Assembly: GCF_001679045.1 (NCBI RefSeq)
Contig: NZ_LYCK01000014.1
Span: forward strand, 99,276-163,275
Direction of reading: 5' to 3'
DNA: 64,000 nucleotides
Origin: Haemophilus haemolyticus
GTDB taxonomy: Bacteria > Pseudomonadota > Gammaproteobacteria > Enterobacterales > Pasteurellaceae
The position numbers and the translations under genes are program-made. Positions 32,612 to 44,363 of this stretch are shown piece after piece; position 1 is the stretch's first letter, and each line of letters opens with the position of its first letter. A model generated the notes under the pieces. It saw only the letters and a list, made by a program, of their open reading frames with translations. It did not search any database and was not told the DNA's origin.

Positions 32612-32956
32612 TTACAGGTTTATTACCGCAAATAACACCCAAATAGTATAAATTGTGGCTAAACCATAAAAGATAAATCCACCAGCTGGCACATGCACTT
32701 TAAGATCGTGCATACCATGGTGAATACGGTGTAAACCACACCACATTGGGAAAATAGTAAGCACTAAAATAACTAATTTACCAATCCAAGAATAAGCAAA
32801 AGTAATTAAATTATGCGCATCGACTAAACCAAATGGTAATAACAAACCGATAATTAAAATAACGACAGGGAAGAAAATTGCACTCACTGTGCCGCCTGCA
32901 CCGAACATTAACCATACTGGCGGTTCGCCGGAGCGTTTTGGATTTTGATCAACCAT
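32612..32956 (-). CDS. frdD: FrdD, fumarate reductase membrane anchor
   Basis: A 114-residue membrane protein with three helices, which with FrdC anchors fumarate reductase and binds quinol. [15 protein letters not shown] and the [19 protein letters not shown] segment carry conserved residues of FrdD. It is the last gene of frdABCD, 12 bp after frdC, and normal in length. Confidence 0.96.
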   Translation of the reverse strand: MVDQNPKRSGEPPVWLMFGAGGTVSAIFFPVVILIIGLLLPFGLVDAHNLITFAYSWIGKLVILVLTIFPMWCGLHRIHHGMHDLKVHVPAGGFIFYGLATIYTIWVLFAVINL

Positions 32957-32968
32957 TTTTTCTCTCCC

Positions 32969-33379
32969 TTAGATATAAACTAAAACTAAAGTAATCACGC
33001 TAACTAATGCGGTTACCACCCAAAGTGCATTTCTTACAACAGTGTGTGGTAAGCGTTCATTTTTCACAATGATATTCATCACTTTTGGTGTCATTAAGAA
33101 ATATGTCACCGAATGATAAAGCGTTGCAATAAGCGTAATAATATTTAAGAACACCACAATTGGGTTTCTTAAAAACTCAATAAAGCTCAAGATGCCTAAG
33201 CCTGGCATTGGATTGCTTGCAAGGCAAAGAACACCATAAAGCAATACAATACAAAACCATACAGCAAAGATTGAAGTCGCTTCACGTAGCATATAAGCTT
33301 TATAGAAGTCCAATTTTTGCCACCAAGTCGCTGTCATTGGACGAACATATTTTTTACGTTTACTAACTGTTACTGACAT
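32969..33379 (-). CDS. frdC: FrdC, fumarate reductase membrane anchor
   Basis: A 136-residue membrane protein with three helices. Conserved elements are KRKKYVRPMTATWWQKLDFY at the N-terminus, the basic Glu/quinone-site region MLREATSIFAVWF, and LYHSVTYFLMTPKVMNIIVK. It is a partner of FrdD in the E. coli-type, heme-free quinol:fumarate reductase. It starts 10 bp after frdB. Confidence 0.96.
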   Translation of the reverse strand: MSVTVSKRKKYVRPMTATWWQKLDFYKAYMLREATSIFAVWFCIVLLYGVLCLASNPMPGLGILSFIEFLRNPIVVFLNIITLIATLYHSVTYFLMTPKVMNIIVKNERLPHTVVRNALWVVTALVSVITLVLVYI

Positions 33380-33389
33380 TCCTTCCCCC

Positions 33390-34160
33390 TTAGCTTTTTG
33401 GTTTTAGCATAGAGATAACATAATCTTTGGCACTTTCCACTTTTCCTTGGTTAATAGCAGAAGCAGGATCCACATGTTTTGGACAAACTTCTGAGCAATA
33501 GCCAACGAAAGTACAACTCCAAACCCCGTTTTTACCATTTAACAATGACATACGTTTTGCTTTACCATGGTCACGGTTATCAAGATTATAACGATGAGCC
33601 ATCGTAATAGCTGCAGGGCCTAAGAATTCAGGATTTAAACCAAATTGAGGGCAAGCGGCATAGCATAAACCACAGTTGATACACATTGAGAATTGACGAT
33701 ATTTCTCAAGCTGTGCTGGCGTTTGTTTAGTACGGCTTACTTGCAATTCTTTCGATGGATGTGGTTTACCATCTAATGCTGGTGCTTCGTTACCAATAAT
33801 ATAAGGTTTAATTGCCTCTAAACTTTCAATAAAGTGGCTTAAATCAACCACTAAGTCACGTTCAATTGGGAAGTTTGCTAACGGCTCAATACGCATATGG
33901 CCGCTGTAATCACGTAAGAACGTTTTACAAGCCAATTTCGGTTTGTTATTTACCATCATCCCGCAAGAACCACAAATCGCCATACGGCAAGACCAACGAT
34001 AAGAAAGAGATGGTTCAAGTTTATCCTTAATATAACCTAACGCATCAAGCAAGGAGGTTTGGTTATCATAAGGTACTTGATAAGTACTTAAATGCGGCTC
34101 TTGATCGATTTCAGGATTGTAGCGTAATACTTCAACATTCATTACCGGTGAATTAGCCAT
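33390..34160 (-). CDS. frdB: FrdB, fumarate reductase iron-sulfur subunit
   Basis: A 256-residue electron-transfer subunit with three clusters: 2Fe-2S ([14 protein letters not shown] plus Cys in KLACKTF), 4Fe-4S ([12 protein letters not shown]) and 3Fe-4S ([17 protein letters not shown]). It passes electrons from menaquinol at FrdCD to FAD in FrdA. I start at [14 protein letters not shown]; the 8-bp overlap with frdA indicates coupling, and the longer frame to 34220 lies inside frdA. Confidence 0.97.
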   Translation of the reverse strand: MANSPVMNVEVLRYNPEIDQEPHLSTYQVPYDNQTSLLDALGYIKDKLEPSLSYRWSCRMAICGSCGMMVNNKPKLACKTFLRDYSGHMRIEPLANFPIERDLVVDLSHFIESLEAIKPYIIGNEAPALDGKPHPSKELQVSRTKQTPAQLEKYRQFSMCINCGLCYAACPQFGLNPEFLGPAAITMAHRYNLDNRDHGKAKRMSLLNGKNGVWSCTFVGYCSEVCPKHVDPASAINQGKVESAKDYVISMLKPKS

Positions 34161-35952
34161 TTGCTTGCTCCTTAGCTTTCGCAGCGGCTTCTTGAGCTTC
34201 TGCTTCCGCACCGTAAACACGTTTTGCAGGTTGAGATTTAGTAATTTTCACCGGACTGTATTCGATACGCGGCGCACCATTCTCATTGTAGAAAGCAAGT
34301 GTGTGTTTTAAATAATTTACATCATCACGTTCAGTGTAATCTAAGCGTTGGTGAGCACCGCGAGATTCTTTACGTTCAATCGCTGAATTTGCAATAGATT
34401 GTGCAACATCTAGGATATACCCCAACTCAACTGTGTAAAGTACATCTGTATTGAACACGCTTGAGTTATCTGCTACGCGAATACGCTTGTAACGTTCTTT
34501 TAATTCTGCAATTTTATCTACTGCTTTTTGCATGCTTGCTTGGTCACGGTAAATACCACAGCCTTCTTCCATTACAGAACCCATTTCATCACGGATTTCA
34601 GACCAAGATTCATTACCCTCTTGTTTATGAAGGACTTCTAAACGAGCGACAACATCTTTTGCTTGAGCATCAACCGCACTTTGATTTACGGATTGAGCTT
34701 CAACTGCACGTTGTGCCGCATACTCCCCTGCAACACGACCTAACACAACAAGTTCAGCTAAAGAGTTTGAGCCTAAGCGGTTTGCGCCATGTAAACCTGA
34801 AGATGCACACTCACCTACAGCAAATAAACCTTTGATACGAGTTTCGCTGTTAAAATCAACCTCAATACCACCCATGGTGTAGTGAACAACTGGACGAACA
34901 GGGATTGGCTCATTCACTGGATTTACACCTTCATAAGCACTTGCTAATTCACAAATGAATGGCAGACGCTCGTGTAAATATTTTTCGCCAAGATGACGTA
35001 AATCTAAATGCACAACATCGACACCTTTCGCGGTTTTTAAGGTATTACCTTTTTTCCATTCTTGCCAGAATGCTTGAGAAACTTTATCGCGAGGACCAAG
35101 TTCCATATATTTATTTTGTGGTTTTCCAATTGGTGTTTCTGGTCCTAGCCCGTAATCTTGAAGATAACGGTAGCCATCTTTATTAACCAAGATACCGCCT
35201 TCACCACGACAACCTTCAGTCATTAAGATGCCGGTATTCGGTAAACCTGTTGGGTGATATTGAACAAACTCCATATCACGAAGTGGTACACCATGACGAT
35301 ACGCCATAGATAAACCGTCACCTGTTACAATACCGCCGTTGGTATTGAATTTAAATGCACGACAACCGCCGCCAGTTGCAATTACAACCGCATTGGCATT
35401 AATTTGAACCAGCGAACCTTCCATCATGTTCATCGCAACCATACCACGAGCATGACCATCATCAACAAGAATATCTAATACGAAGTGTTCATCAAAACGT
35501 TGGATTTGTGGATATTGAATAGAAGTTTGGAAAAGCGTGTGTAATAAGTGGAAACCTGTTTTATCGGCAGCGAACCAAGTACGCTCAATTTTCATTCCAC
35601 CGAAACGACGTACGTTTACATCGCCATCTGCTTTACGGCTCCAAGGGCATCCCCAACGTTCTAATTGAGTCATTTCCACTGGTGAATGTTGTACGAAATA
35701 TTCCACAACATCCTGTTCGCAAAGCCAGTCACCACCTGCAACGGTATCTTGGAAGTGTTTATCGTAAGAATCTTCCTCTTTGATAACTGCCGCTGCGCCA
35801 CCTTCTGCTGCCACAGTATGGCTACGCATTGGGTACACTTTTGAAACTAATGCAATTTTTAAGTTAGGATTTGCTTCTGCTGCTGCAATCGCTGCACGTA
35901 AACCGCCGCCACCAGCGCCAACAATCGCAATATCGACATTAACTGTTTGCAC
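34153..35952 (-). CDS. frdA: FrdA, fumarate reductase flavoprotein subunit
   Basis: A 599-residue catalytic subunit reducing fumarate to succinate in anaerobic respiration. It has the FAD dinucleotide fold [19 protein letters not shown], covalent-FAD histidine His45 in [14 protein letters not shown], and the active-site arginine region [14 protein letters not shown]. The start is GTG (35950-35952): GGAGG lies 5 nt upstream and translation then gives [12 protein letters not shown]. The ATG at 36021 would be upstream of the predicted start site. A C-terminal Ala/Glu/Lys-rich tail is present. A DNA uptake sequence is at 34673-34681. Confidence 0.97.
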   Translation of the reverse strand: MQTVNVDIAIVGAGGGGLRAAIAAAEANPNLKIALVSKVYPMRSHTVAAEGGAAAVIKEEDSYDKHFQDTVAGGDWLCEQDVVEYFVQHSPVEMTQLERWGCPWSRKADGDVNVRRFGGMKIERTWFAADKTGFHLLHTLFQTSIQYPQIQRFDEHFVLDILVDDGHARGMVAMNMMEGSLVQINANAVVIATGGGCRAFKFNTNGGIVTGDGLSMAYRHGVPLRDMEFVQYHPTGLPNTGILMTEGCRGEGGILVNKDGYRYLQDYGLGPETPIGKPQNKYMELGPRDKVSQAFWQEWKKGNTLKTAKGVDVVHLDLRHLGEKYLHERLPFICELASAYEGVNPVNEPIPVRPVVHYTMGGIEVDFNSETRIKGLFAVGECASSGLHGANRLGSNSLAELVVLGRVAGEYAAQRAVEAQSVNQSAVDAQAKDVVARLEVLHKQEGNESWSEIRDEMGSVMEEGCGIYRDQASMQKAVDKIAELKERYKRIRVADNSSVFNTDVLYTVELGYILDVAQSIANSAIERKESRGAHQRLDYTERDDVNYLKHTLAFYNENGAPRIEYSPVKITKSQPAKRVYGAEAEAQEAAAKAKEQANG

Positions 35953-36032
35953 GATATCCTCCAATAAATGTAGAAAGTAAAAAATAGAAATCACCCTAAA
36001 AGGGTAATCTAGTGAGGTCATTCTGCCATTTT

Positions 36033-36046
36033 TTGTTACAAATTAA
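36033..36046. promoter_or_regulatory. FNR-like box of frdABCD
   Basis: TTGTT-ACAA-ATTAA matches the FNR consensus TTGAT-N4-ATCAA at 8 of 10 positions. A -10-like TAGATT on the minus strand (36011-36006) predicts a start near 35999, which puts the box centre at about -41, the class II position for anaerobic activation. Confidence 0.6.
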
Positions 36047-36168
36047 TAACGTTTTTTATGTAGAGAAAGGGGAAAAAGTATGATTTTGTGATCTACCTCA
36101 AAAAAGCTTAGATTGAGTTGAGAAGAGCTCTCGTTTACAATGATACAAATTTAAAAATGGGAATAAAA

Positions 36169-37140
36169 ATGACCGCACTTACTCATTGGCAACCTTCTGC
36201 CGATATAAAAAATCTGCTTAAACGTGCAAAAATTATTACTGAAATTCGTCAATTTTTTACAGAGCGAGGCTTACTTGAAGTTGAGACACCTGTTCTAAGT
36301 GAATTTGGCGTCACTGATTTACACCTTTCCACATTTAGCACAGAATTTCTGGCACCTTTTGGTGAACAATCCAAAACACTTTGGCTTTCTACAAGCCCTG
36401 AATATCATATGAAACGCTTGCTTGCTGCAGGCAGTGGACCAATATTCCAAATCAGCAAAGTGTTCCGTAATGAAGAAGCTGGTAATCGCCACAATCCAGA
36501 ATTTACCATGTTGGAATGGTATCGACCGCACTTTAATATGCATCGTTTAATTAATGAGGTAGATGATTTACTCCAACAAATTTTAGATTGCCCACCGGCA
36601 GAAAGTTTAAGCTACCAATTTGTTTTCCAAGAATATGTAGGCTTAGATCCCTTATCTGCAGAACGTTCAGAATTAATCGAAGCGGCGCGTAAACATAACT
36701 TTATGGCTGAAGATGATGAAGAGCGAGATACTCTATTGCAGTTCTTATTTAGTGAAGTCGTTGAACCTCAAATAGGAAAAGAACGACCTATTGCGGTTTA
36801 TCATTTCCCTTCAACGCAAGCTGCCCTAGCACAAGTTAGTCCAGAAGATCAGCGGGTTGCAGAACGCTTTGAGTTTTATTACAAAGGCTTGGAACTGGCA
36901 AATGGTTTCCATGAATTGACAGATGCACGAGAACAAAGACATCGTTTTGAATTAGATAATCAGCAAAGAAAGAAACATGGATTGCCAATTCGAGATATTG
37001 ACGAACGTTTTCTCGCTGCGTTAGAAGCTGGCTTACCAAACTCATCTGGCGTGGCGCTGGGAGTCGATCGCATAATTATGGTTGCGTTAGGTTGTGAGAA
37101 AATTAATGAAGTGATTTCTTTTGCCGTAGATAATGCCTAG
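36169..37140 (+). CDS. epmA: EpmA, EF-P lysine-34 beta-lysyl ligase
   Basis: A 323-residue paralogue of the lysyl-tRNA synthetase catalytic core without the anticodon-binding domain. Class II motifs are [12 protein letters not shown], motif 2 [20 protein letters not shown] split near residue 100, and motif 3 [12 protein letters not shown]. It attaches (R)-beta-lysine to elongation factor P. The start codon runs straight into a DNA uptake sequence (36172-36180), giving MTAL; earlier in-frame ATGs are less likely. It is divergent from frdA. Confidence 0.94.
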   Translation: MTALTHWQPSADIKNLLKRAKIITEIRQFFTERGLLEVETPVLSEFGVTDLHLSTFSTEFLAPFGEQSKTLWLSTSPEYHMKRLLAAGSGPIFQISKVFRNEEAGNRHNPEFTMLEWYRPHFNMHRLINEVDDLLQQILDCPPAESLSYQFVFQEYVGLDPLSAERSELIEAARKHNFMAEDDEERDTLLQFLFSEVVEPQIGKERPIAVYHFPSTQAALAQVSPEDQRVAERFEFYYKGLELANGFHELTDAREQRHRFELDNQQRKKHGLPIRDIDERFLAALEAGLPNSSGVALGVDRIIMVALGCEKINEVISFAVDNA

Positions 37141-37144
37141 ACGA

Positions 37145-37172
37145 AAAGTGCGGTAAATTTTAACCGCACTTT
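37145..37172. terminator. inverted uptake-sequence pair, terminator between epmA and the M23 peptidase gene
   Basis: AAAGTGCGGT (37145-37154) and ACCGCACTTT (37163-37172) form a 10-bp stem with an 8-nt loop between two convergent genes. Confidence 0.8.
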
Positions 37173-37178
37173 ATATGA

Positions 37179-38648
37179 CTATAATTTTAATATTCGCTCT
37201 GCTTCGCGTGCACGAACAAGGAATTGTTTCCGTTCAGCAGTTCCCATTCCACTACTTGTGCCAGGCAATTTAACCGTCAACGGATTGACTGCCCGTCCAT
37301 TAATATGGAATTCATAGTGTAAATGTGGACCTGTTGAAATGCCGGTATTACCAGAAAGTGCAATTCTCTCACCTTTTTTAATTTCTTGTCCTGCGCGTAC
37401 AAGAGGTTTACTTAAATGCATATAAACAGTCTCGTACTCACGACCATGGCGCATAACAATATAACGTCCAGCACCTCCAGCCTGATATGCCACTTTTTCA
37501 ACTACGCCATCTGCAGGGGCGATAATCGGCGTACCTTGAGAAACGGAGAAATCCACACCTTTATGCGGTCGTACACGCCCAGTTACTGGATGGCGACGAT
37601 TCGGATTAAATGGTGAAGAAACACGTGCTTGTCGTTGCAATGGATAACGAGCAAAACCTTTACCTAAGGTTTCCCCTTGTTGGCTGTAGTAACGACCATT
37701 CGCAGCCTGAACCGCATAATAACTCTTACCTTCAGACGAAATATGTAACGCTTCAACATTACCTTGACCAGTGAGTTTCTCGCCTAAATATTCACGAGAA
37801 ACTAAAATTGCAAATTTAGTCCCCTTTTTCAACTTCTGAATACTCACTTGCCATTGAAGTGCGGTGGTTAACTGGTTGATTTGACGATTATCCAATCCCT
37901 GAGCTTTTAAGCTAGCCGCAAACGTCCCGTTAATTTCACCTTTTAATACTTCTTTTCGCCAAACACTTGTTTTTTCAACAACTTGACGCTTAAATTTGCC
38001 ACCTTCAACACGTTCATAAATACGTTCTTCTTTTTCAGATACAAGCCAATTTAAATATTCTAATTCATCATTTTTATCTAAAATCCAATAGAACTGTTGA
38101 CCCGCTTTCAAATTTGCCAACTCACCGTCCACAGCAATTAAACGCTGTGCGGTATCATCTTCCAAACCAGAAAGTTCCAATACATCTTTTAAGCTATCGC
38201 CACGCGTCACCGTATGACTAAATTGATCGGTAATACGAATTGCTTGATCTGCCGCATCTAATAAGCCACTTAATGCATCTTGTGCATTTTGCGGCAAATT
38301 ATCCAGTTCATCTGTTGAAGGTTTCACTTCATCAACTTCATCATCTTTAGCCTGTAATTCATCATCATAAGATGTTGCATCTTCATCATTAAGATGCTCT
38401 GTTGTCTGATGCTCGACTGAAGTGTGTGCTGTTTTTTCTTCTTGTTTATTTGAGGTATTTAATGATTGATACTCAACATTATCCACCACTGCTGGAATAA
38501 CTTGTTCTGGTGAATCATGATGTTCTGAATTATCTTTTAGAGTGAGTAAAATTCCTGAGAAAATCAGTAAAATAGCAATAAAAAACACTCCCTCTTTAAT
38601 ACGAGAGCGTTTTTTTCTTCTATCTCTAGCTAATTTTACGTGTTGCAC
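37179..38648 (-). CDS. M23 family peptidoglycan endopeptidase (MepM/YebA-like)
   Basis: A 489-residue envelope protein: basic N-terminus, one membrane anchor ([19 protein letters not shown]), an acidic low-complexity linker (about residues 60-130), an OapA/LysM-like region ([18 protein letters not shown]) and a C-terminal LytM domain with zinc ligands in RPHKGVDFS and GPHLHYEFH. MepM cleaves crosslinks between stem peptides during wall growth. The start is GTG (38648), 7 nt after AGGA. As in E. coli, it is divergent from znuC. It could alternatively be annotated as a zinc metalloprotease or OapA-like protein. Confidence 0.9.
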   Translation of the reverse strand: MQHVKLARDRRKKRSRIKEGVFFIAILLIFSGILLTLKDNSEHHDSPEQVIPAVVDNVEYQSLNTSNKQEEKTAHTSVEHQTTEHLNDEDATSYDDELQAKDDEVDEVKPSTDELDNLPQNAQDALSGLLDAADQAIRITDQFSHTVTRGDSLKDVLELSGLEDDTAQRLIAVDGELANLKAGQQFYWILDKNDELEYLNWLVSEKEERIYERVEGGKFKRQVVEKTSVWRKEVLKGEINGTFAASLKAQGLDNRQINQLTTALQWQVSIQKLKKGTKFAILVSREYLGEKLTGQGNVEALHISSEGKSYYAVQAANGRYYSQQGETLGKGFARYPLQRQARVSSPFNPNRRHPVTGRVRPHKGVDFSVSQGTPIIAPADGVVEKVAYQAGGAGRYIVMRHGREYETVYMHLSKPLVRAGQEIKKGERIALSGNTGISTGPHLHYEFHINGRAVNPLTVKLPGTSSGMGTAERKQFLVRAREAERILKL

Positions 38649-38825
38649 AAGGATTCCTAAAATAAAAAAGTTTTCAGCATTCAGACTACATATTATAAAG
38701 AAAATTCATTTCTACGGGAAAACCATTATTCAAACGCTTAAATATTCGACATTGGGTAGAAAATCTTGAGAATTCTATAAAAATGCGTTATTTTCCCCAA
38801 CCATTGTTGAAAACACGGCGATTTT

Positions 38826-39632
38826 ATGAATATCACAGCCATTCACAACGAGCAAAACCTACAACCGCTCATTCAATTAAAAAATATCAATGTGGTTTTC
38901 GCACAAAAAACTGCACTACAAAATATTAATTTAAATATTTATCCGAATTCTATTATCACTATTGTTGGGCCAAATGGTGGTGGTAAATCAACGTTATTAA
39001 AAACCTTATTAAAACTACAAACGCCCACTTCTGGCGAAGTCATTTACAGTAAAAATGTTCGCATTGGTTATGTGCCACAAAAAATCCATTTGGATCATAG
39101 TTTGCCCATTACGGTCGAGCGATTCCTTTCACTAAAGAAAGGTCTTAAAACACAAGAAATATCCACCGCACTTGAGCAACTTTCGATTTCACATTTACGC
39201 AAAAATAATATGCAAAAACTTTCTGGCGGTGAAATGCAACGCGTATTATTGGCGCGTGCAATTTTAAATAAACCAAATTTACTTGTGCTAGACGAACCCA
39301 CTCAAGGCGTAGACATTACTGGGCAAGCAGAACTTTATCAGCTCATTCATCAAACCCAACAAAAATTAAATTGTGCCGTATTGATGGTATCACACGATTT
39401 ACACATTGTGATGGCGGATAGTAAAGAAGTATTGTGTATTAACCAACATATTTGCTGTGCTGGCACGCCCGATGTTCTCTCAAATGATCCAACATTTATG
39501 CGTTTATGGGGAAATCAGCTCTCACAAAATGTCGGCTTTTATACCCATCATCACAATCATCACCACACCTTACACGGTGATGTGTGCGGTTGTAATTCAT
39601 CAGCAGTGCATTGTCAAAATAAGGATAAATAA
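38826..39632 (+). CDS. znuC: ZnuC, ATPase of the zinc ABC transporter
   Basis: A 268-residue ABC ATPase with [11 protein letters not shown], signature [29 protein letters not shown] and [10 protein letters not shown]. The C-terminus carries a metal-binding tail, [17 protein letters not shown], followed by another His/Cys pair, consistent with zinc. It is coupled to znuB by a TAATG overlap. The substrate-binding gene znuA is not in the window. I found no convincing Zur box in the upstream spacer. A DNA uptake sequence is at 39165-39173. Confidence 0.92.
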   Translation: MNITAIHNEQNLQPLIQLKNINVVFAQKTALQNINLNIYPNSIITIVGPNGGGKSTLLKTLLKLQTPTSGEVIYSKNVRIGYVPQKIHLDHSLPITVERFLSLKKGLKTQEISTALEQLSISHLRKNNMQKLSGGEMQRVLLARAILNKPNLLVLDEPTQGVDITGQAELYQLIHQTQQKLNCAVLMVSHDLHIVMADSKEVLCINQHICCAGTPDVLSNDPTFMRLWGNQLSQNVGFYTHHHNHHHTLHGDVCGCNSSAVHCQNKDK

Positions 39633-40417
39633 TGTTTGAAATTTTATTTCCTGCTCTTTTAACAGGAATTCTGCTCTCACTTATTACCGCACCACTTGGC
39701 GTATTCGTGGTGTGGCGGAAAATGGCTTATTTTGGTGACACCCTTTCTCATTCTGCCTTGCTAGGCGTGGCATTAGGTATTTTCTTACAAGTCAATCCTT
39801 ACATTGCGATTGTCGTGCTTACCTTAATTCTTGCTATCGCAATGGTGTGGTTAGAAAGCAATACGCAATTTTCGATTGATACCTTGCTCGGCATTATCGC
39901 TCATAGCTGTTTATCTCTCGGGGTGGTGACAGTGGGATTACTACAAAATGTACGTGTAGATTTGATGAGTTACTTATTTGGGGATTTGCTAGCAATTAAT
40001 TATACCGATTTAATTTATATCGGGATTGGCGTGATAATTGTGCTTTCAACATTAATTTACTTTTGGCAATCCTTGCTTTCCACCACCGTATCGCCAGAAC
40101 TCGCTCAAGTTGAAGGCATTAATATCAAAAAAATGCGTTTTATTTTAATGATATTAACCGCATTGACTATTGCCTTGAGCATGAAATTTGTCGGTGCATT
40201 AATAATCACATCGTTATTAATAATCCCTGCGGCAACCGCTCGTCGCTTTGCTAGAACGCCAGAATCTATGGTGGGCTGGGCAATTGTAGTCAGTATGTTA
40301 TCAATTATAGCTGGGCTAATATTATCAGCCTTTTATGATACCGCTGCTGGGCCTTCCGTTGTCATTTGTTCAGCGTTTTTATTTGTCTTATCACTCTTCA
40401 AAAAAGAGCGATTATAA
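39632..40417 (+). CDS. znuB: ZnuB, permease of the zinc ABC transporter
   Basis: A 261-residue ABC-3 family membrane permease with about seven or eight helices. Conserved segments are [20 protein letters not shown], the [14 protein letters not shown] loop ([16 protein letters not shown]) and [19 protein letters not shown]. It is translated directly after znuC with a one-base overlap. The 88 bp before accA contain a DNA uptake sequence (40467-40475). Confidence 0.93.
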   Translation: MFEILFPALLTGILLSLITAPLGVFVVWRKMAYFGDTLSHSALLGVALGIFLQVNPYIAIVVLTLILAIAMVWLESNTQFSIDTLLGIIAHSCLSLGVVTVGLLQNVRVDLMSYLFGDLLAINYTDLIYIGIGVIIVLSTLIYFWQSLLSTTVSPELAQVEGINIKKMRFILMILTALTIALSMKFVGALIITSLLIIPAATARRFARTPESMVGWAIVVSMLSIIAGLILSAFYDTAAGPSVVICSAFLFVLSLFKKERL

Positions 40418-40505
40418 GCTTGCCCAACCAGTGAAAACCATTTGCGCCATACTTTAATTCTTGATAAAGTGCGGTCGATTTTTACGGTCTTTTTAGGATA
40501 AGAAA

Positions 40506-41453
40506 ATGAGCCAAGAATATTTAGATTTTGAATTGCCGATTGCCGAATTAGAAGCAAAAATTGAAGCATTACGCGCAGCATCGGATGATAAAGTTGATTT
40601 AACTGATGAAATCAAACGCTTACAAAAGAAAAGTAACGAACTCACTAAAAAAACCTTTGCTAACCTCGATGCTTGGCAAGTTTCACGTATGGCGCGTCAT
40701 CCAAACCGCCCCTATACATTAGATTATATCGAACATATTTTTACTGAATTTGAAGAACTTGCAGGCGATCGCGCCTTTGCTAATGATAAAGCGATCGTTG
40801 GCGGTCTTGCACGTTTAGATGGTCGCCCAGTGATGGTGATTGGCCATCAAAAAGGTCGTTCCGTAAAAGAAAAAGTACAACGCAATTTTGGTATGCCAGC
40901 ACCTGAAGGCTATCGTAAAGCGTTACGTTTAATGGAAATGGCTGAGCGTTTTAAATTGCCAATTATCACATTTATTGATACTCCGGGAGCTTATCCGGGT
41001 ATCGGCGCAGAAGAACGTGGTCAAGCGGAAGCTATCGCTCGTAACTTACGCGAAATGGCACAACTTACCGTTCCTGTTATTTGTACCGTTATCGGTGAAG
41101 GCGGTTCTGGTGGCGCATTAGCTATTGGCGTGGGCGATAAAGTTAATATGTTGCAGTATTCAACCTATTCTGTTATTTCTCCAGAAGGCTGTGCTTCTAT
41201 TCTTTGGAAAAGTGCAGAAAAAGCATCAACAGCAGCTGAAGTAATGGGATTAACTGCAAGCCGTTTAAAAGAACTAAATCTTATCGACAGCATTGTGCAA
41301 GAACCTTTGGGTGGCGCACATCGCAATTATGCGAAAATGGCTGAAAACTTAAAACTTCGTTTAAAAGAAGATTTAGCAGAGCTCGATGGACTAAATAAAG
41401 AAGAATTATTAAATCGACGTTATGAACGTTTAATGTCTTACGGTTATTGCTAA
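40506..41453 (+). CDS. accA: AccA, acetyl-CoA carboxylase carboxyltransferase alpha subunit
   Basis: A 315-residue subunit which with AccD transfers the carboxyl group from biotin-BCCP to acetyl-CoA, the first step of fatty acid synthesis. Signatures are [52 protein letters not shown] and [23 protein letters not shown] precedes the ATG. The length is normal. It ends in a strong terminator. Confidence 0.97.
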   Translation: MSQEYLDFELPIAELEAKIEALRAASDDKVDLTDEIKRLQKKSNELTKKTFANLDAWQVSRMARHPNRPYTLDYIEHIFTEFEELAGDRAFANDKAIVGGLARLDGRPVMVIGHQKGRSVKEKVQRNFGMPAPEGYRKALRLMEMAERFKLPIITFIDTPGAYPGIGAEERGQAEAIARNLREMAQLTVPVICTVIGEGGSGGALAIGVGDKVNMLQYSTYSVISPEGCASILWKSAEKASTAAEVMGLTASRLKELNLIDSIVQEPLGGAHRNYAKMAENLKLRLKEDLAELDGLNKEELLNRRYERLMSYGYC

Positions 41454-41463
41454 CTGACATTAT

Positions 41464-41496
41464 AAAAGAGCGGTGATTTTTGCCGCTCTTTTTTGA
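41464..41496 (+). terminator. terminator of accA
   Basis: A 10-bp stem AAAAGAGCGG / CCGCTCTTTT (41464-41473, 41483-41492) followed by TTG. The T run is continuous with the stem (six T). Confidence 0.85.
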
Positions 41497-41525
41497 TCTA
41501 AATATACAACAAAGGAGCAAACATA

Positions 41526-42392
41526 ATGAAAAACGTACTTTCGATCCAATCCCATGTGGTCTATGGTTTTGCGGGTAACAAATCCGCGACTTTTCCAATG
41601 CAGTTGTTAGGCGTAGATGTATGGGCATTAAATACCGTTCAATTTTCTAATCACACCCAATACGGAAAATGGACAGGCATGGTAATTCCGCAAGAACAAA
41701 TCCGAGAAATTGTGACCGGACTCGATAACATTGAAAAACTACAAGAATGTGATGCCTTACTATCAGGTTACTTAGGATCTGCGGAACAAGTTGATCAAAT
41801 TCTTTTTGCATTAGAACAAATCAAACTTCGTAATCCCAATGCACTTTATTTATGCGACCCCGTAATGCCACATCCGAAAAAAATCTGCGTTGTTGCCAAT
41901 GGTGTTCGCGAGGCTCTTATTGAAAAAGCGATTCCAGTGGCAGACATTATGACGCCAAACTTGCATGAGTTGCGTCAGCTCACTGAATTCCCAATTAATA
42001 CCTTTGATGATGTATTAAAAGCGGTGAATGCACTGATTGCAAAAGGCGTGAAGAAAGTCCTTGTTAAACATTTAGGCAGTGCGGGTAAAATTAACGATCC
42101 TGATACATTTGAAATTATTATGGCAACCCCAGAGGGTGTTTGGCATTTAAGCCGCCCGCTTTATCAATTCAACTTTGAACCAGTGGGTGTGGGCGATTTA
42201 ATCGCAGGTACATTCTTAGCGAATTTACTCAATGGCAAATCTGATGTAAAAGCCTTTGAAGCCATGAATAATGAAGTAGCAGGCGTAATGAAAACCACCT
42301 TTGAACTGGGTTCTTACGAATTACAAACGATTGCTGCACGTTTTGAAATCCTTAATCCAAGCAGCAATTATAAAGCACAAAAAGTTGCCTAA
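41526..42392 (+). CDS. pdxY: PdxY, pyridoxal kinase
   Basis: A 288-residue ribokinase-family enzyme that phosphorylates pyridoxal for B6 salvage. [20 protein letters not shown] at the N-terminus, the anion-hole/catalytic [17 protein letters not shown] and [12 protein letters not shown] are diagnostic. AAAGGAG precedes the ATG. It overlaps tilS by one base (TAATG). Confidence 0.95.
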   Translation: MKNVLSIQSHVVYGFAGNKSATFPMQLLGVDVWALNTVQFSNHTQYGKWTGMVIPQEQIREIVTGLDNIEKLQECDALLSGYLGSAEQVDQILFALEQIKLRNPNALYLCDPVMPHPKKICVVANGVREALIEKAIPVADIMTPNLHELRQLTEFPINTFDDVLKAVNALIAKGVKKVLVKHLGSAGKINDPDTFEIIMATPEGVWHLSRPLYQFNFEPVGVGDLIAGTFLANLLNGKSDVKAFEAMNNEVAGVMKTTFELGSYELQTIAARFEILNPSSNYKAQKVA

Positions 42393-43684
42393 TGGACTTA
42401 CTTTCAGACATTGAAAAACAACTCAAACAAACCTCTGCTCAAGGATTTCTTATCTCCTTGAGTGGTGGTTTGGATTCCACTGTACTTCTTTCTTTATTTG
42501 CAAAACTTCGTCAAAAACAACCGCACTTACCGGCTTTATCAGTACGTGCTATCCACATTCATCACGGCTTAAGCCCCAATGCAGACAGTTGGGTTCAACA
42601 TTGCCAAGACTTATGCGCTCAATTTCAAATTCCGTTGATTATCGAGCGAGTACAAGTATCTAAAACCAATGGCATTGAGGCTGGCGCACGTGAAGCACGC
42701 TATCAAGCCATAAAAAAACATCTTCAAACGCAAGAAATGCTGGTTACAGCACATCATCTAAACGATCAAACAGAAACGTTTTTCTTAGCGCTAAAACGTG
42801 GCAGTGGACTACAAGGCTTAGGCGCCATGCAACAGCAAAGTGTATTATTCGGAATGCCAATTTTACGCCCTTTGTTAGACTTTACTCGCTCACAGTTAGA
42901 AGATTATGCGCAAAAAGAAAAACTCAACTGGATTACAGATGAAAGTAATGAGGATAATCGATACGATCGCAATTTCTTGCGCAATGAAATTTTGCCAGAA
43001 TTACGTAAACGCTGGGCTCATTTTGATTTATCCTTACAACGTTCTGCACAACATTGTTTTGAGCAACAACAGCTAATTAATGATTTATTGAGCGAAATTT
43101 TTGCAGAACATTGTCAAATTAAAAGCCAATTTAAACTGTGTCAGTTCCGCCAATATTCACCCACAAAACAAACCGCACTTTTGCGCATGTGGCTTGCCGA
43201 AAACCAACTTGAAATGCCAAGTAAACGCCAACTTACACAACTTGTTAATGATGTTGTTTTTGCAAAAGAAGATGCAAATCCTCAATTTCAGCTTGTAAAT
43301 AAAGTCATTCGACGTTATCAAGATAGTTTATATTTAACTAAGCCGTTTTCTGATCTAACCAAATACTGCCTAAAATTAGAACAAAACACGTTAAGTTTAC
43401 CCGATGATTTAGGCAACCTCACAGTTCAAGAAAATGAACACAATCTGATTTTCTACTGGCAGGATTATTCTGTTACGCTGGAAAAAACGGACTTGCCTAT
43501 TTCCATTCGCTTTGGCTATTCAGGTAAAGTTAAACATCATCCGAAACGACCAAGAGAAGATATAAAAAAAATCTGGCAAGAATTAAGCGTACCACCTTGG
43601 GAACGAAATCGAATCCCCTTAATTTTTTACGGCAATGAGCTAAAAAGTGCGGTAGGTTTTTTCCGTGTTTTTGACGAGTCTTAA
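42392..43684 (+). CDS. tilS: TilS, tRNA(Ile)-lysidine synthetase
   Basis: A 430-residue essential enzyme that converts C34 of the CAU-anticodon tRNA(Ile) to lysidine, so that AUA is read correctly. The PP-loop [12 protein letters not shown] is at about residues 23-34, with [24 protein letters not shown] and the [12 protein letters not shown] region following, then substrate-binding C-terminal domains. Uptake sequences at 43172 and 43645 are in the coding region. It ends 7 bp before the convergent mutH. Confidence 0.95.
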   Translation: MDLLSDIEKQLKQTSAQGFLISLSGGLDSTVLLSLFAKLRQKQPHLPALSVRAIHIHHGLSPNADSWVQHCQDLCAQFQIPLIIERVQVSKTNGIEAGAREARYQAIKKHLQTQEMLVTAHHLNDQTETFFLALKRGSGLQGLGAMQQQSVLFGMPILRPLLDFTRSQLEDYAQKEKLNWITDESNEDNRYDRNFLRNEILPELRKRWAHFDLSLQRSAQHCFEQQQLINDLLSEIFAEHCQIKSQFKLCQFRQYSPTKQTALLRMWLAENQLEMPSKRQLTQLVNDVVFAKEDANPQFQLVNKVIRRYQDSLYLTKPFSDLTKYCLKLEQNTLSLPDDLGNLTVQENEHNLIFYWQDYSVTLEKTDLPISIRFGYSGKVKHHPKRPREDIKKIWQELSVPPWERNRIPLIFYGNELKSAVGFFRVFDES

Positions 43685-43691
43685 AATTAAG

Positions 43692-44363
43692 TTAAAGCGA
43701 CTTAGTTTCTAAAAATGCGTTTAGAATTTGAGCGGTGAATTCTTTTCTTAGATAAAAACCTAAAGGCAAGGTATCTATAATTTCGCCATTTTTTCCTATC
43801 CCTTTTGTCACAGCACGACTATTTGCACCCTTCGGGCGAAGTTGCATAACCTCACCAATTCGAGCGGTAATCTGCTCCAATTTGCCAAGTACAATTAAAT
43901 CCATCAATTCTTCCCAATCTTGTTTTAATTGACGTTCTTGCTCAGCGGTTGGCTTCCATAAAATTGGCGCGCCGATATGGCGTTCACGTAATGGAATATG
44001 ACGACTGCCTTCAATCGGCATCCAAAGTACACAAGAAAGTTTATGACGAACGTGAGAATTTTCCCATTTAACTCCTGAATTTTGTACCAATGGAGCAAGG
44101 CTCACAAAGGTCGTTTCAAGAGGATAACCCTCAGCATTAATCGGCAATGTTTTAAGTTCAACACCTAAATGAGAAAAATCCTGTTCAGCTTTACTCCCTG
44201 CCGTTGCACCTAAAGCGCGCTCTAATAACATCCCCACCCAGCCTTTATCACGTTTTAAATCTGGCGGAACAGGAATATGCAGTTCATCAGCTAACTCCCC
44301 AAAAGTTAAGCCTGCAATTGATTGCGCTTGGGAAAGCAATTGTTCAAGGGTTTGTGGAATCAT
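43692..44363 (-). CDS. mutH: MutH, GATC-specific mismatch-repair endonuclease
   Basis: A 223-residue endonuclease that nicks the unmethylated strand at hemimethylated GATC in MutHLS repair. The catalytic D-X(n)-E-X-K is visible in [15 protein letters not shown], and the family segments [33 protein letters not shown] and [12 protein letters not shown] are present. The ATG overlaps the ogt stop by 4 bp. Its presence implies Dam methylation in the host. Confidence 0.96.
   Translation of the reverse strand: MIPQTLEQLLSQAQSIAGLTFGELADELHIPVPPDLKRDKGWVGMLLERALGATAGSKAEQDFSHLGVELKTLPINAEGYPLETTFVSLAPLVQNSGVKWENSHVRHKLSCVLWMPIEGSRHIPLRERHIGAPILWKPTAEQERQLKQDWEELMDLIVLGKLEQITARIGEVMQLRPKGANSRAVTKGIGKNGEIIDTLPLGFYLRKEFTAQILNAFLETKSL

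Noticed and set aside
34461..34835. 124-codon open frame opposite frdA
   Set aside because: Leu/His-rich translation typical of an antisense shadow of a conserved gene.
35953..36021. ATG start for FrdA at 36021
   Set aside because: It lies upstream of the likely promoter; the GTG at 35952 has GGAGG and gives the family N-terminus.
38649..38825. Zur box between the M23 peptidase gene and znuC
   Set aside because: No sequence resembling the Zur palindrome could be seen; only AT-rich DNA.
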